A stretch of 64,000 bases of DNA from Anastatus disparis (Eukaryota > Arthropoda > Insecta > Hymenoptera > Eupelmidae). Every line of letters begins with the position of its first letter. The stretch's first letter is position 1. Below the pieces are notes generated by a model, which saw only the letters and a program-made list of their open reading frames with translations, was not told where the DNA came from and ran no database searches. The DNA is taken from the NCBI GenBank assembly GCA_017163975.1, contig JAFFSR010000280.1, positions 868,001 to 932,000 on the forward strand, written 5' to 3'. This document shows, piece by piece, positions 1 to 14,300 of this stretch. Both the position numbers and the translations under genes were made by a program.

Positions 1-3000
1 TTCCTCTTTTTAGCACGGCTTATGCTGGAAAGCTTGGTGGCTAAATGGCGTCAAACTAAAGATTTTGTTTTTGGAAGACATAAATATCAAAGGGGTTATT
101 ATTGAACGAATGAAAAAAAAAATAAAAGAATTATGGGGTTATACGAATTTTTTATTTCTTGAACATCAAATGGAGTTTCTTGTTTAATTTCGTAGTTTAA
201 ATTTTTATTTATTATGAGTTATAAAATGGATTTGATACCAAAAGCCTTAAATGATTTTGGTTCTCGGGTTAACCAGTCGTCAAATAAAATTAATGAGGTA
301 AGATTCACATTCTGATTTTCAAATTATCATTGAATTTATAGGTTTAAATTGACAATGCGTCATTGTTTGATTCCACCTTATTGCTATTGAATTTCGCTGA
401 TTAGACGTATAAAGTAAATAAAAACTAAAATTCATACATAAAAATTTTTTTAATATTGTTTAAAAAATGTAGGTAAATTAAAATTTTATTTAAAACATAA
501 TTTGGTTATTTTATTTTCAAAAATATTTATCTTTTGTGATATATTTTTAACAATATATATTTTTTGATTATTGAGTAGTGAAATTTGGTCTAGTTTTGGA
601 GTCATCTTATGTGCAAAAAATACATTATTTTAGAGTTAAATAGATTCATAAAATTAATGATAATTCTTAAACAAACGACCTAATTTCTATATGTAAACTT
701 GTAACATTGAATCACATTAATAAAATAAATATTGTGCTTATTACAATATTAATTTAACAAGACTTAAAAAACTGTCTATCCAAGTGTCGTGCTCATTTAC
801 TGACATGTCGATCTTACCTTAAACTCAAAAAACTGGGATAATCATCCATAAAAAATTCTCCTATATCAAACCATTCATCCACATTATAAAAAAAAAGTTC
901 AAACTTTTTCGTAATACAAACTTGCGGTTAAACCTACCGCATCGAATATACTTTACGTGTCTGCGACGATTTATCATTATCATCTTCAATACTCTCGCTA
1001 TATTATATAGATTTGCTTTGGTATACGTACACGCATAGTTCATTCATTTATTTGCTCTCAATGAAACGCCTCTCTCAACGAACAAAACTCACGTGGGTTG
1101 TAATTTCTCGTATAATATTACACGTATACGCGAGAGAGCCAAGTCATTGGAAAAGATGCACATACATATATATCGACGAGAGACGAGACACACTCTTTTT
1201 CAATAGCGTTATGAAGCCAAACGATTCGTCATCCTCACTGGAATGGCATTCGTTGCATTGTTTATGCGTATGGATATGCTCGTTTAAATATCATTTAAGT
1301 ATTAGGTATTTAGTTATGGCTATATTGCTATATGTGTTTAACTTTTTCGCGTTTCAATGAAATTTATTTTTATTCATTTAATTTTTTAGATTTCAATATC
1401 ACATAAAAATTATAGTTTGTCATACTTAGCTGAGAAGTATTGTAATAATTGGTTATTGCTCGTAAAAAAATCATATTTATTTAAAATTTAGAAAAAATCT
1501 AATTTCTTTGCAAAGTACAAATGATATAGCCATTTATACAGACTAGAAAAGTATATGAAAATGTATTATTCAATTTATGCATAAAAAATAGTTCTTATAA
1601 ATTTTATTATACAATTGAAAATGATGGATTATATAAATGAAAATTCTAATTTATTATTTTCAATATTTTATTACAACTAAACACATCAATAAGACTTTTA
1701 TTTCTTGAAATGAGTTACATACACGTTAATAATTTTCCTATAACAAAAAAAAATTTTGTAATCAAAATAGTAAATTATTTAAAAATTATTACAATAATAA
1801 TTTTATTTCAAATTTCCAGCGTAGAAACTGAATTTCCTTCCATAAATACAATAATAATTCATAACAATATTTCTAATTAAATAAAAAAATGAACTGTTCA
1901 CCATAAAAGGAAAGCGAATATCAGTCGGTGCATGAAGTTCTAATAACGCATGTTATGCACAGCAGCAACTTCTTCCTCTTTTTAAATTTCCTTCCTGTAC
2001 CTTGAACCATACCGCTCACGCAATTTTTTAATATACGTACACATAAGCATCGAGCATCAAAAATTTAAAATAACAAGTGTGAAGGTGTCGGCTCTTTTCC
2101 TCTGCGTTCTCTCATTTGAAAAAGTTAAAAGGAAAAATAAAGAAACGCAGCCCACGGAATATCGATGTATATAAGCTTCTTATACATACACAGTTACTCT
2201 CTTTCTCTTTTGTTAAAGGAAAAAAAAATAAAGGAAAGAGATATCAATATATAATGAAAGGTTTCCGTTTCCTGGCGACGTATCTCGAATAGGCAATGGA
2301 CTTGGAGTATTAAGTTGCGTCTCTTTCTCTTTAGCCGATGTATAATAATATTAGTACCGAACACGTGAAATTTCTGGGCGCGGGCAATATTAGCTCTCTG
2401 TGCGCGAGAGCGCTAAACGTCAAGTGGCCGGAAACGGTATGAAGTTAAAGATTGTTGCACTTTTTAACTATAGTTATATACACTGTGCGTATGCCGTAGG
2501 TTAAGAAAGAAAGAATTAAAAAAAAAAACAGATAAAAGTATGCATTGACTGTTTTGGATTACTGAGGTCAGCAGCTATATACGTGCTATTGAGTGCTTTT
2601 TTAATGTTCATTTTTTTCCAGATGTAATTAGACGTTTTCACTGTAAGTGTACGTGTGTGGTCAAAGAAATAATGATTATGCTGATGAAGTTTAGTAGGAT
2701 AAGCCTTTCAGTTGCTTTTGATTGTTTGCTCTTTTTTTTTTTTTTTAAAGACCCTTTATCAAATTTGAGTTTTGACGGTTATGTAAATTTGCTTTGTCGT
2801 GAATAATGGGACCTTAAGATGTGATGATGACTGTTTATGAATTCTGTTAAAGTAGTCAGTAAATTTTAGAAAGTTTAAAATATTTTTAAATAGAAAATGG
2901 AAAAATTTTTATTTTTACATATCTGAATTCTTATTGCTATATTTGGATTCTCTATCCAAATATTTTGATATTATTACTATTATTGTAATTTAATATTTTA

Positions 3001-6000
3001 TTGTCTTTTTAAAAAAAATGTATTCTTAAATATATTATTATAAAGGAACGCGTAAGATTATCCAATAATTTTAATAAAATAATTTCACTCTAAAACATTT
3101 TGCATTTTTGAAAATAAATTTTAATTCAATCAAATAATTACATAATAAGGAAATCATTGAAATTCTATTTAACGATCTAAATCAAGTATAAAATTATCAA
3201 AACAATACATACTTCATCCTGATTAAATTAAACGAAATCATCCTTTGTATAAAACTTAACTAACAATAGACAAATCCCTTATAAAAAAAAGAAAAATATT
3301 TTTCTAACAGAAATCTTTACAATAAAATTTTCACTCAAAACATCCAATGTATATACATACACATAGAAACACAAGCCAAGAAACGTCTCTCTTTTCTTAG
3401 CATTAGCTATGCGCTTAAAGATAATCTCGATGGAAAAAGAGGCTGTCTACGACTTTTCTTTAAGGAGGCATATATAAGAGCTCCTAGACTAATTATCCGC
3501 ACGACCGCATAGATATATTCGAGATCCCCGAGGACACACTCAGACACACAAGTTTAAAAAAAGAGGCATTGCGAAATGTGTATACATACACTACACAAGG
3601 CATCATCAACGCTCCTCTATAAATGCGCGAATGCATATTATGCTGTGTGGAATGAAAACGCGGAATTTGCGCGTCGTTTGATTTCTATACAGTTGCATAT
3701 GTATACACTGTTAAAAAAAACATGAATTTTAATGTATTTTTCAGCGCCATTCATACATGAATTTTAATGTACTTGGAAAGAAAGCTCATTTTATGTATTT
3801 TCGCATTAATATTCATGTTTTTTCCAATTTTCTGTATAATAAACATAATCTTTGCCTCTCTCTTCCCTTTCTTAGATTTGCAAAAAAAACACTATTGTAC
3901 AATACAACAATTTGATCATCCCTCCTAACATCTAATAATTCAATTTTATAATGTAATCGGCCATGTGCTCGATAAATTTTCCAGTACTTTATATTGTTTG
4001 TTGACAGTGTAGCCCTTATGAAATGAACTCACCTGAAAAATTAAACTGTTAGACACGTATAAAGTTTTATTAAGTAAAGATAGCTCTTCGAAAATAAGAA
4101 AAAACTACTTTTTTAATGGCTCGGGACTCTGTGAATTCTGTGTGCTATACGTTTTTGGAATTTATACATGTTAAAGGAGAAAAGACTACTTACAGGTTTT
4201 CTTTTTTATTACCTTTGGAGAGGTTGTAGCTTTTAAAGCCTTACATGTTGTAATTGTACATAATGTTGAGAATTACTCTGAAGTTTCAATGGATTAAGAT
4301 GAAAATCTCTTTTAAAAGTTCATAAAACCATAATAACAGGTCAATAGTAAATAAGTTTCACTTATCAAATCCTAATTTAATTTTATACATTACTTTTTAT
4401 ATTAATGACAATTAATTATTGTAGTTTATGTTCAATATTTTGATAAATGAATAAGATGTTTTGTAGAATAAATTACATTTGTGATGATTAGTTTTCAAAA
4501 CATTATTCGTTACAGCAAAACATTATTTTTAAATTATCAATTTAATAAAATTTGAATTCTTTAAATTCTGGTATGAGAAAATGAAGAATCTCAACGTGTT
4601 AGACTACTTCTTATGTGAACGATTGATTTTGATCACGTAATATATTTGAGACAGTTAACTCAAAATATGTCGCAGTGGCTTTTTTGTATTAAATAAACGC
4701 CGGCGTTAATGGGAAATAAACTCAATTAAAAGTTACGGAGGACAGAAGCTCTTTAAACTGAAGATTGATTTAAAAAATTATTTTAAGCTAATATAAAAAT
4801 TATCTTTATTCACTAATAAATTTATTTTACATTTATTAAACAAAAAATATTTTAAAGATATTAAAAAATAAAAATGGTATGCGTGCTTCTCTTCATTATA
4901 ATTTAAAAAAAAAAGAATGCACGTCCACGATTTCATAGAAAAGGAAGTATATCGAGAAATAAAAACTCCTTAATCACACTTTTGCCTTCCAATATAAAAG
5001 TTCGTTCCGCTGCTAACCTCTTGAAAATATTGTGCAAGCGATGAAATACTTTTCATGTAAAAGTAGCGGCTCGCTAATTTTTGCCTATGCGATATCGAAC
5101 GTTACATAATTCATTGTATACCAGCTACAACGCGTACAATCCTTTATAGACTAACTGTTAAGAAAAAAAAGAAAAAAAATTGTTACGCAAAAACATCGAA
5201 CAAGATATTTTATACGGCGTTGAATAAACAAAACGTAAATTGTAAAAAAAAAGTAAAAAGAATAAAGAAAAGCTTAAGCTCTTCTTTCATCCTTCCTATC
5301 GCGTAATACGTATAGAGGTTTATATTACTTAAATCTTGGTTCAAAAAGATAGAAAAGAAAAGAAAAGAAAAAATATATATATGTATATAATGATTGCGAG
5401 TTATATATAAGAAGCACACCTGCCCTGAGGGATAAGCACGATTTTTCGATGGAGAAACAAATCGATCGTCGGCGCCGATAGTTTCAGCACGTTTCGTTTT
5501 TCCAAATGATAAATTACGGATTCTAAGAGAGACCAAGAATAGCGCATACTTCGCGTTCAAATCTTTTATATATATATACACATATACGTATATATCAAAG
5601 GAAAGCTTTCTTGACATGTGGTACACCTCGATGCGCACCGATCGTTACTGCGATATATTAACTTTGCGATTTTCATATGAATTCTCCCCTCCTTTGCAAA
5701 TGATCATCTTCGCTGTTTTTCTCGAGCTATTTAAGCGATTTTAGATTGGATTCTGCTGATGGTTTCTACTTGATTCTTCGTTCATTTTTTAATTTCATTG
5801 AGGTATTCTATAGTAAAAATTTGCTCTTAATTATTGTCATTACGACTGAATATGTATTAGATGTTAATTAGATTATTTTAATTAGAAATACTTTTAATTT
5901 ATAAACACTTAGGTTTAATTATTGTTCAAAAGTGTTTAATTTCAAATTAATGAATTATTTTGTACTCTCACGTGGGATGCTGTACTTTTAATTGATTTAA

Positions 6001-7040
6001 ACTTTTATTTATATTTTTTTTTTTCGAAGAAGCATACGCAGATGAAAGCATATACGACGATTAAGATAAACGTAATTAAATTTAAATTGTATATTTACAA
6101 TGTAATGAAAAAATATAAGGTATAAAATAAAAGTTATGATTCTATTGAATTGTGCAAATGTGGAATGAAGTAACGTAAAAACATAATTAACGTAAATCTC
6201 GAATAAATATCAATAAATCGAATGATGTATTTAACTATTGTAGTGTTATATCTGTTTAATTTGAACATAAATTATTTAAAATTGAAAAAACATATTCCGA
6301 TCATAGATGGATTAAAGATTTATTATTCGCAAGTAAAAAGTGTATAACAATCGTTAACGATGCACATAAAAGTTTAAATCTTTGAAATAATATAGTTGTT
6401 ATATTATTAATATTGTGGTTTATTATTTATTTTATTTGTGTGTTGATTTTAAATGATCAATAATAATATTTTTTAATATTTTAAATCAACAAGATTTATA
6501 TGGATTGAAATTATATTGTCAGTCGCGTCATCGTAAAATAATTTCAAAAGAAAATATATTCATATTCAATAAACATGTGTAATTGCATAAAATAATATGA
6601 TGCAAAAACAAACTTTTTTAATTTTTTCTACATTTGTATATGTTAGAGTGTAAGTGAGCTCATGCACCTATGTACTCTACAATACGTATATCGCAAAACA
6701 ACTTTAGTTTCCTCTTTTCTCTTCGTCTCCAAAATTGACCATTTTTGCTTTTTTTGTTAATCTTAGGTGTGCACTTAATTAGAAAGTCTTTATTTAAAAG
6801 AAAAACGATAGTTTTTCAACTTCGAAGAGAATTTTTTAAATAAGAGTTTTAAAATTCTAATGTTGTTTTTCATTGAAATATACTCTCAGGATTTTTGTAA
6901 ATTTCTGGAAAAAAATTTCCAATTTTTCTTTCTTATAATTAAAATTAGTCTAATTTCAATTAAAAAAAAATATCAGAAGTTTTTATTTTTAGGACCTTTT
7001 TCTTATAGAAATTTACCAATGACATATTATAAATTCATAT
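1..7040. other. Non-coding, AT-rich with four CpG-bearing islands
   Basis: No coding sequence is supported here. Less AT-rich islands at about 941-1360, 1901-2560, 3331-3720 and 4961-5760 contain tracts such as CGTATACGCGAGAG, tacgtaca repeats and TATA-like motifs (TATATAAGAG at 3471-3480, TATAAAAG at 4993). The open frames in these islands (115 codons near 1013 without an early ATG, and 142 codons on the minus strand near 5210) have no recognisable domains and look like chance. The rest is A/T-run sequence, including a T tract near 2730. Confidence 0.6.
4993..5056 (+). promoter_or_regulatory. Speculative core promoter and tiny first coding exon
   Basis: TATAAAAG at 4993-5000 lies 41 bases upstream of an ATG at 5041. 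The ATG opens MKYFS plus one base, followed by GTAAAA at 5057. Joined to the exon at 53180 it would give MKYFSFILSLLNFKHG..., a plausible signal peptide in the right phase. The donor has T at -1 and is weak, and the intron would be 48 kb. Chance matches of this size are expected in 53 kb, so this is only a candidate. Confidence 0.2.
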
Positions 7041-7229
7041 TTTTTAACGTCGCTGTATTTATACTATCATTACGATGTTAATTAGCGACGAAGGTTTCAG
7101 TGTGTCTGTGAACAAAGCACATGTAACGTACAGTAGTGCTTGTATCCATCAGTCGCCGAGAGCGAGATTCGAACTCGGGTCCTCGAGATTACAAATCCAT
7201 CGCTCTACCGACTGAGCCACTGACAACCT
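7041..7229 (-). repeat. tRNA-derived SINE, copy 1
   Basis: On the minus strand the element starts with a tRNA-like head. It has an A-box region (GTGGCTCAGTCGGTAGAGCG) and a B box (GAGTTCGAATCTC), with TGT at the anticodon position. A body of about 115 bases follows, ending in a hairpin (CGTCGCT...AGCGACG) and TTAAAAA. It matches the copies at 19947, 34036 and 40650 along its whole length. A single copy could be mistaken for a tRNA gene, but the shared non-tRNA body shows a SINE. Confidence 0.85.
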
Positions 7230-10200
7230 CTATGAATTCATATTATCAGGAATGAAAATAATTTGAAAAACCAATAAGTTCTTGCGAGTTTTAAAATCAA
7301 TGTTTAACAATAAAATATTTTTTGTTATTAAAATTAACGTATCGTAACAAAAGAGGCTTCACCTGAAGAACATAATTAGATGAATATTTAAAAACATTTC
7401 AAACGCACCGTAACATCCCATTTGAAGATCAGTATACGTTGCAAGAAAACTTTTTGCATTAAACAATCAATGTATTATCTGCCTATACAACTAAGCATCA
7501 ATTCTCCCAAACAATTGGATTTATCCGTGTATATAAAATACGAGATGTATTAACATCAGCTTAAAGAAAAATGAAAGGAAGTCCACGATGCATACAATAC
7601 CAAACTGCCTTACGGCAGCTCGTGAAACTCAATAATAAATCACGTCACGAAAAAGTAAAGGAACAACAAAAACAGAAAAAGAAAAATTAAAGAAAAGAAA
7701 AGAGAGAAGGAAAAGGAAAAATGTTAAAACGCCAAGTTATAAACACGAGGAGATAGAGGACGAGAAGGTAATATAAAACAATTTTACTCATAGTATCCGT
7801 GAAAAATTCCATGAATTGTTATACCAATGGGCTTACCTTTAAAAAAAAAGAAAAGTATAATCGTCGGACATACAGCATTGGAATGCAATATATACTCGCA
7901 ACCACGATTATATACAAGGCATTTTATGGTATATACTCACGAATAAAACTAGCCTACTTTTTCACCTTTTACGAGCCTACTATTAGCGAATGTTACGATC
8001 GCAAATAATTTTACTTTATATATATATAGACACTTTATAAGTTGCGTTTCGAATGGAATGAATGCACAAATGTGTGTGACATAAGAAAGATGTTTGAGAA
8101 AAATCTAATGTGACGCATCGTTTTGTCCGACGTTAATTAGACGTGTTATAAGGATGTTTAAGATTACTACGGTTTAATGATGGAAAATCGTCGAATGCCG
8201 TTAATTTAAGTGTCTGTGACTGAACAGAATTGCTTGTACAAACATATAAACATTTTTTTTTAATTTCGTAGATAATGATATTAGTCTCACATTAGAGAAA
8301 AAATTCTATTTGTGATACACGACGATGATGTTTCTCAATAACATCAAAACAGAAAATAACTTGAATTTCGTTTCTATTTAGAAATTTATAATTGCAAATG
8401 AAATTTAAAGTTTTTGTATAGTATTCAATTCAAGTTAAATTAAAAAGAAAAAATGAAAAATATGTGCATAAAATTTCATATAAATCAATTAATTATAAAT
8501 AAATTCTAACGAAAATATTATCTTTTAGGTTAATGACCTATATTTTATCTAAACACGTTATACAACTGGTATTAAATAACAAATTGTTCATCAGTTTATC
8601 AGTTTATTTATATCGTTACGTTGCAACTTTGATGCAAAATTTGTAATTAAATTCGCATAATACCGCACTTATAATATTTGAACATTCACTCAATGAGCCT
8701 TAAATTATATATTCAAAATCATTATTTGCATAGCATTAAGCACGATACTTGATTTAATTAGCTGTGATATCAAACTTTAACTTTTTTCTTATTGCTAACA
8801 AAGTTTAAATTATCTTATTTTTTTTATTTTTATTATGCTAAGATATTTTTAGCACATTTTTTAATATTTTTTTCCAATAAAATAATATTATTTTAAATTA
8901 TATTTGTTTCGCATTTATGTGCTATACAACAGAATCAAGCTAAAATAATATATGATAAGTTGAAATCCATAATACCTAATATCAAATGATTTGTCAGAAA
9001 AAAATTATAATAAGGAAAAAATTGTAAAAGTATAAGCTATGGTGTATATTCATATTATTAAAATAACTTTTGTAACTTCTACATGACAAAATCTAAATTC
9101 GGATGTCAGAAAGATAAATGCAAGCATAAATTGAATGTCATTCAATCAACCTTAAAAGGGCGCGAAAGTCGCACCTATTACGATTGCAATGCATTATGTT
9201 GCACCGAATGAAACATTGAATAATTGATTCTAATTGAGAAAATACGTCATTTATGCGAAACAAAAGTTATTTAACCTTCAGAAATATATTCGAACTATTC
9301 GTACATAGATATTTACAATCTCTTTTGTTTAACTTTTTTTTTAGTTTTTTTTCTAAAATAGATATGACGAGGGTCTAATTTATGTAAGGCATAATATTAA
9401 GGTATTTAATAATATCATCAACAGATTCAATAATTTTTAATTAAATAACTAATAAATACAACAAAAATTCTTTTTTTTATATTTTATTTGAATCTAAAAA
9501 CTAATCCTTTAAAATAAATTTCATTATATTATATAAATTTCGCAACATTTAATCGTAAATTTATTTCCTATTAAAAATAACTGCAATAAATATTTCGTAT
9601 AATAAAAATTTATTCAACCGTTAAAAATTTCTTATTAATCCAAACATCAGCCAAAACAAATTAGATTAAGTAGCTGTTCACGAAAACCCATCAATCCTAT
9701 TGTCAATCCACATAATTTTCAAAATCACCTAATTTCCATGTATTACGTGGCGCACGCGAAACGATCATTCACCTATTCGCTTATCACTAATAAGCTTAAG
9801 GGTATCTTTAAATACAACAACAATCTCTAATGTGCACCCAGCTTTTAGTTAGAAAAGAAAAATCTGTCAGTCAAGTGGCGTATATACAGATTTTTGGTCC
9901 AGAAGTACCTTAACTGCGCGTATATGTATACAAGCGTTTGCTTTCGCGCGAAACTTTATGCTCCGCGCTATTTAGTTATATCTATATATACATGCATACG
10001 TGTATATATATACGAGGTCGGCATATAGTATATAAGTTGCGTAACGTGAAAGTATCACCTCCGGGTGCCTATAGGCCATATAGCCTTCTAGTCAAGTATA
10101 TGCGCATAAAAAAGAGAGAGAAAAAAATATTGAGGAATATTAGGAACTTACATAAATATACAAACATCCGATAAGATCGGTGTTTTTCAATTGATCACTG

Positions 10201-10368
10201 ACTTTGCTTTTTCGGATACATGTATATACGTTTACCGAAAGGTTAAAAAAAAATAAAGAAAGATTTTATTTTTCGGCGAGGTTTATAAAACATTGGCGGC
10301 TGTACTTTTTAAGAGTGCAATTTGTTTGTTGCCCGAGGTACCTAAGATTTATCGTTGTCGTTTATAAA

Positions 10369-10399
<31 letters not shown>

Positions 10400-11011
10400 T
10401 TTTATTTGGACAGTAGTTGAATTTTAATATTTTTTTCAAACTTCTTATTATATGTTGATTATTCCATGCTGATGGAAATTTCGAATATTTTGTCTGACAG
10501 TAATTTTACTATTTTCCGTATACGATGATTATGAAAATGATAATCCACATGTAATTTGAGTTATACCTGGTGCATTAGGATTTTGAGTGTTATTTGTATA
10601 AACGTTGAATTAATTCGACAAGTATTCGTTTGCAAACTGCTGTAACAAGTCAATTTGAAAAGCGATTATGAGTTTATTTATGGATATATTTTTGAAAAAA
10701 ATTAACACTTGCAATCAATATACGCTATTTTACAAATCAAAAGGAAAATTCAATTAAATCTAACATTTCTATTAAAGACGGAAAATTTTAATGAAGTTAA
10801 TAAATTAATGCTATTTTTACATTTAATTAAGAAATTTACTTATAGCAATAAATAGCTAACTAAAAATGTATTTTAAAAGTTTAATCCTCTGATTTATAAC
10901 TTCATAGAGTTGAAAAACCACAGTAAAGCAGAATTTCCTATGACATTAATTGGTATCGTATAGAATAACATATAATTAAATTCTATAAGCATGCTACTTA
11001 TGCACGTATAA
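7230..11011. other. Non-coding, AT-rich; one CpG-bearing island
   Basis: No gene is seen. A polypurine stretch lies at about 7655-7725. The island at about 9721-10420 has repeated tatacatgcatacgtg-type sequence and ends near a CTG run. Short open frames here (69-78 codons) show no conserved features. Confidence 0.6.
10371..10397. repeat. CTG trinucleotide microsatellite
   Basis: Nine consecutive CTG units, not within any supported exon. Confidence 0.9.
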
Positions 11012-11334
11012 TACAGTGGACTCTCGATACAAGGGATCGCGATATAAGGGAATCCGAGCTGTTTCTCCACCGAGTCTAGTATGCAGTTCCCCACCACTAT
11101 GTAAGTGAACCTAAATAGACATGGCTAAACAAAAACCCTAGTCTATTCCACACGCATCGTGGCGTGGCACTGCGTCTACCGTACACGACGTTAAATTAAA
11201 CTTACACTACGAGACAGTGGGCGGAGCTGTAACTCTTAACTCGAACGTGTTGGGGACTCTTCCTATAAGAGAATTTCCAAGAAATTTCCTCTCCTACAGC
11301 CCCGTCGATACCCTTGTATCGAGAGTCTACTGTA
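11012..11334. mobile_element. Non-autonomous TIR element, pogo/Tc1-mariner-like, with TA target duplication
   Basis: The ends are inverted repeats, TA-CAGTGGACTCTCGATACAAGG on the left and the complement of CAGTAGACTCTCGATACAAGG on the right, each flanked by TA. The body is 319 bp and GC-richer than its surroundings. The CAGT-plus-CTCGATA terminus and the second CGATATAAGGG motif just inside are typical of pogo-like elements. It has no transposase frame, so it is a MITE. Confidence 0.75.
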
Positions 11335-14300
11335 GTAACGTAAATGTAACAAAAATCGAAACTATAATTATAAACTTTTTTTTCTAATATAAAATATAAA
11401 TTTATATGAAGGCATTATATTAATAAATTTAAATAAAAGACAAAGCCGTAAAGCCATCTCATGCTCGACCTTCGAAAAGGTCAATTAACAAAATTAGTCA
11501 AGTTTAAATTTTATAAAAATTTAATACCACCTACACATGCATATAAGTAGTACATTCACCAAACGTATATTTATAATTTGTGGATATATTTTTAAATATT
11601 TAATGAAAATGTATATTTATAAAGTATAATATTTGATAGTGGTCTACATCATACACGTGTATATTTCTATGTAGATTAAAATAAAATAAAATTATCAAAA
11701 ATTCTACTTAGATTTGATTGATTGAGAACTTTGTGTATAAAAATTACAAATGTGAAAATAAAACACATACACTAATAGAAATTAGTTTCTAGTTAGGTTG
11801 TATGACAAAAATTAGATCCATAAAAATGACCTGATAGAATATTCAAAAACTATAATTAGAAGCTTGAAAAAAATGGGCTTTTTTAAAATCTATAAAAAAT
11901 GTGGTATGCAAATATAGCAACGAAAAAGTACAAGAATTTATCGATAAAATGGTTAATAAATTCAATACTCATCTTCCTGTTGAACAGTATTGTTATTAGT
12001 TTCTCAATCATTAATAGTTAATTTTAGTTGTGAATAAGATATTTGACATGGTTAGAAAGTGCTAGTTGCTTGCATCAATTTTGTATGCACTGTACATTTT
12101 TAAATTTTATTGATGTATTGAAGAGCTTGAAACAACACATTTTGGAGTGCTTATATCATGTTATTATCTTATAAAGCATAATAAAATAAAAATTGAGTAT
12201 ATAAACAAAAAAGACAAGGATTATTCAGTATATGAATTTGCAGCAGGTTGCATTTTTGAGTACAATGCTTTTAGCCGCCTGACTGTGAACAAGGAAACGT
12301 TTTAATAGTAGTTTGTTGTAGTATGGGTTAAAAAATCCTAACAAAGAAGCGTACACAAAGAACACAGAGCATCTTGAGCGACTACGACCATCCACTTCAA
12401 CTCATCTCTTGAAAATCACTATGGCAGTATACGCGTCACTATTAATTCTCTGCGTTATGAGATCACCAAAAGAGAGAGTAAAGGAGAATTTTTAGCAGGA
12501 GCTATAACAAACCTAACGGTACTTGGCTGATGCGAGACACCTGTTATGCGCTATGCATCGACGTCTTTGACGCCTTTCATAAACGAACATATTGCGTTAC
12601 TTCCACGAAGATCAGCTTGCATGCATACAAATGTGCAAACTAAAGATGCGTTTCGATTTTCGTATGAGCTCTATTCGCTTGTCCAAACATTTCGGACATT
12701 TGTATACCTGATCTCTATATTCTACTCTGTTGGCACTATTCGGGTGAATCATGGAATGTCAAAAAACAGAGCTCCTTACAACCGCGTAAAACTACGGTAA
12801 AGGTACGAGCTGATTGCAATGAAATTTCCTTAATAGTTCATTTTTTTATCGTAATCGTAAAAGAGTTGAAGTCGGTATGACTTACAACTTACAATTCATT
12901 TTTAAAAAAAGACGTTACACGGAGAGAATGTTTGTGTAAAAGTTATGGTGACCGTCATTACAGTCATGGTACATCTTATACTTTTAGATTATTTTATAGA
13001 CACTTCCTTTAAATATTATTGAACTCATTGAAAAAATTTCCAGTATTTCTCCGTGATTTTTGGGAGATTTTATTATCATTTTTAAGCAGAAATGTTGCTG
13101 TAATTTTTATTAAATAATAACTTTATTTATAACTTTATAAATTAATTTATAATTTTATTTATTGATAGATCGAAATACAATATAGATAATAATGAAACAC
13201 AAGAACAGCTCATGAAGTTATGGATTTTAATCAAATTTTGAGAATAATTTTCTGGTGAATAGTAATAAATAGAAATACACGAAATTCAATCTTACAGGTG
13301 CTTTTTATATTTACGTAGCGCAACAAATGCCATTTGGGCTGTAAGTTAAGATAAAAGTTGTAATAATTAATGTATTATGTATGTAAGTGCACTATAAATA
13401 ATCCAATTAAATGATTTCAACTATACGATGTTTTTATGAAATCGTTTGATGTCATAACTTTTCTAGATTTGATAAGTTTGCAGACACTGAAACATAAAAA
13501 ATTCTAAAACATACAAACCAATTGTTCTCTTGACATCTTCAAATATTTTTACGTCCTATTGGGAAATTGTTACATTGTAAATTTCTATTGTACTTTTTTA
13601 AATTTAATATTGTTGCTATACAAAATACCTTTCAAATAACTTTATAAAGATATTATAAATTTACCCAAAGGGCGTTGATTAGGTGATTAGGTACAATTTG
13701 ACTTGACATGAGCACCCGTTTTACCTATTATGATTTTCACTTTCTATTTTCTCAAACGTAAATATTAAGATCTTAATAATTTAACATTTTATCTAAACAT
13801 CGATCTTCCTGTTACATTTCCCTTCCGCTTGTTAAAAGTCTTGATTGATAACTTTTTTTTTCATTGTAACCGACACTTTATTTCTTTATCACGACGTCAT
13901 TCTCCTTTCTCTATTAATCCACAAAACCTTGCCTTGCTTATGAAAAAAATTGTATGCAAGAATTGAAATTTTAACAGCTCATCCTTCCTTTTTTCTCTTT
14001 CAAAAACCGAAAGGATAAAGTCAATAAACGTATGAGAGTTTTTTTTTGCTTTATTTGCATAAACCTGTTTTTTAAAGATTTGAAGAAAAGGATATGTATA
14101 AGAAATTATAATCACAGTAATTATTAGCGTGATTAGAAATGACAAGCGAGAATTAGAAATTCTCTGCTTTGATTGCTTAATGCAGGATGTGACTATTTTC
14201 ACTTTTATTTTCAAAAATATAGAATTAATTTAATTTAATAATAGGTAGTTTTTATTTATTTTTACCTTGGATTTTTCGTTAGAATTTTTTATACGCGACT

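Noticed and set aside
1013..1360. 115-codon plus-strand open frame
   Set aside because: No conserved motif, mixed composition, no splice context and no ATG at the listed start; it lies in a locally less AT-rich island where chance frames are longer.
3471..3700. Core promoter (TATATAAGAG) with a 48-codon frame downstream
   Set aside because: The frame has no recognisable domain or signal peptide, and no initiator element is clear about 30 bases after the TATA box.
5210..5638. 142-codon minus-strand open frame
   Set aside because: Tyr/Ile/Phe-rich and driven by tatata and gaaaa tracts; no domain or signal recognised.
7141..7215. A minus-strand tRNA gene (A and B boxes present)
   Set aside because: The same head is joined to a common 115-base body in three other places, and its stems are degenerate, so it is a SINE head.
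12421..12800. MAVYASLLILCV start followed by an 84-codon frame, suggesting a small secreted protein
   Set aside because: The first frame stops after 24 codons and the second is in another frame with no splice signals that join them convincingly. Its possible donor is phase 0, which does not fit the exon at 53180.
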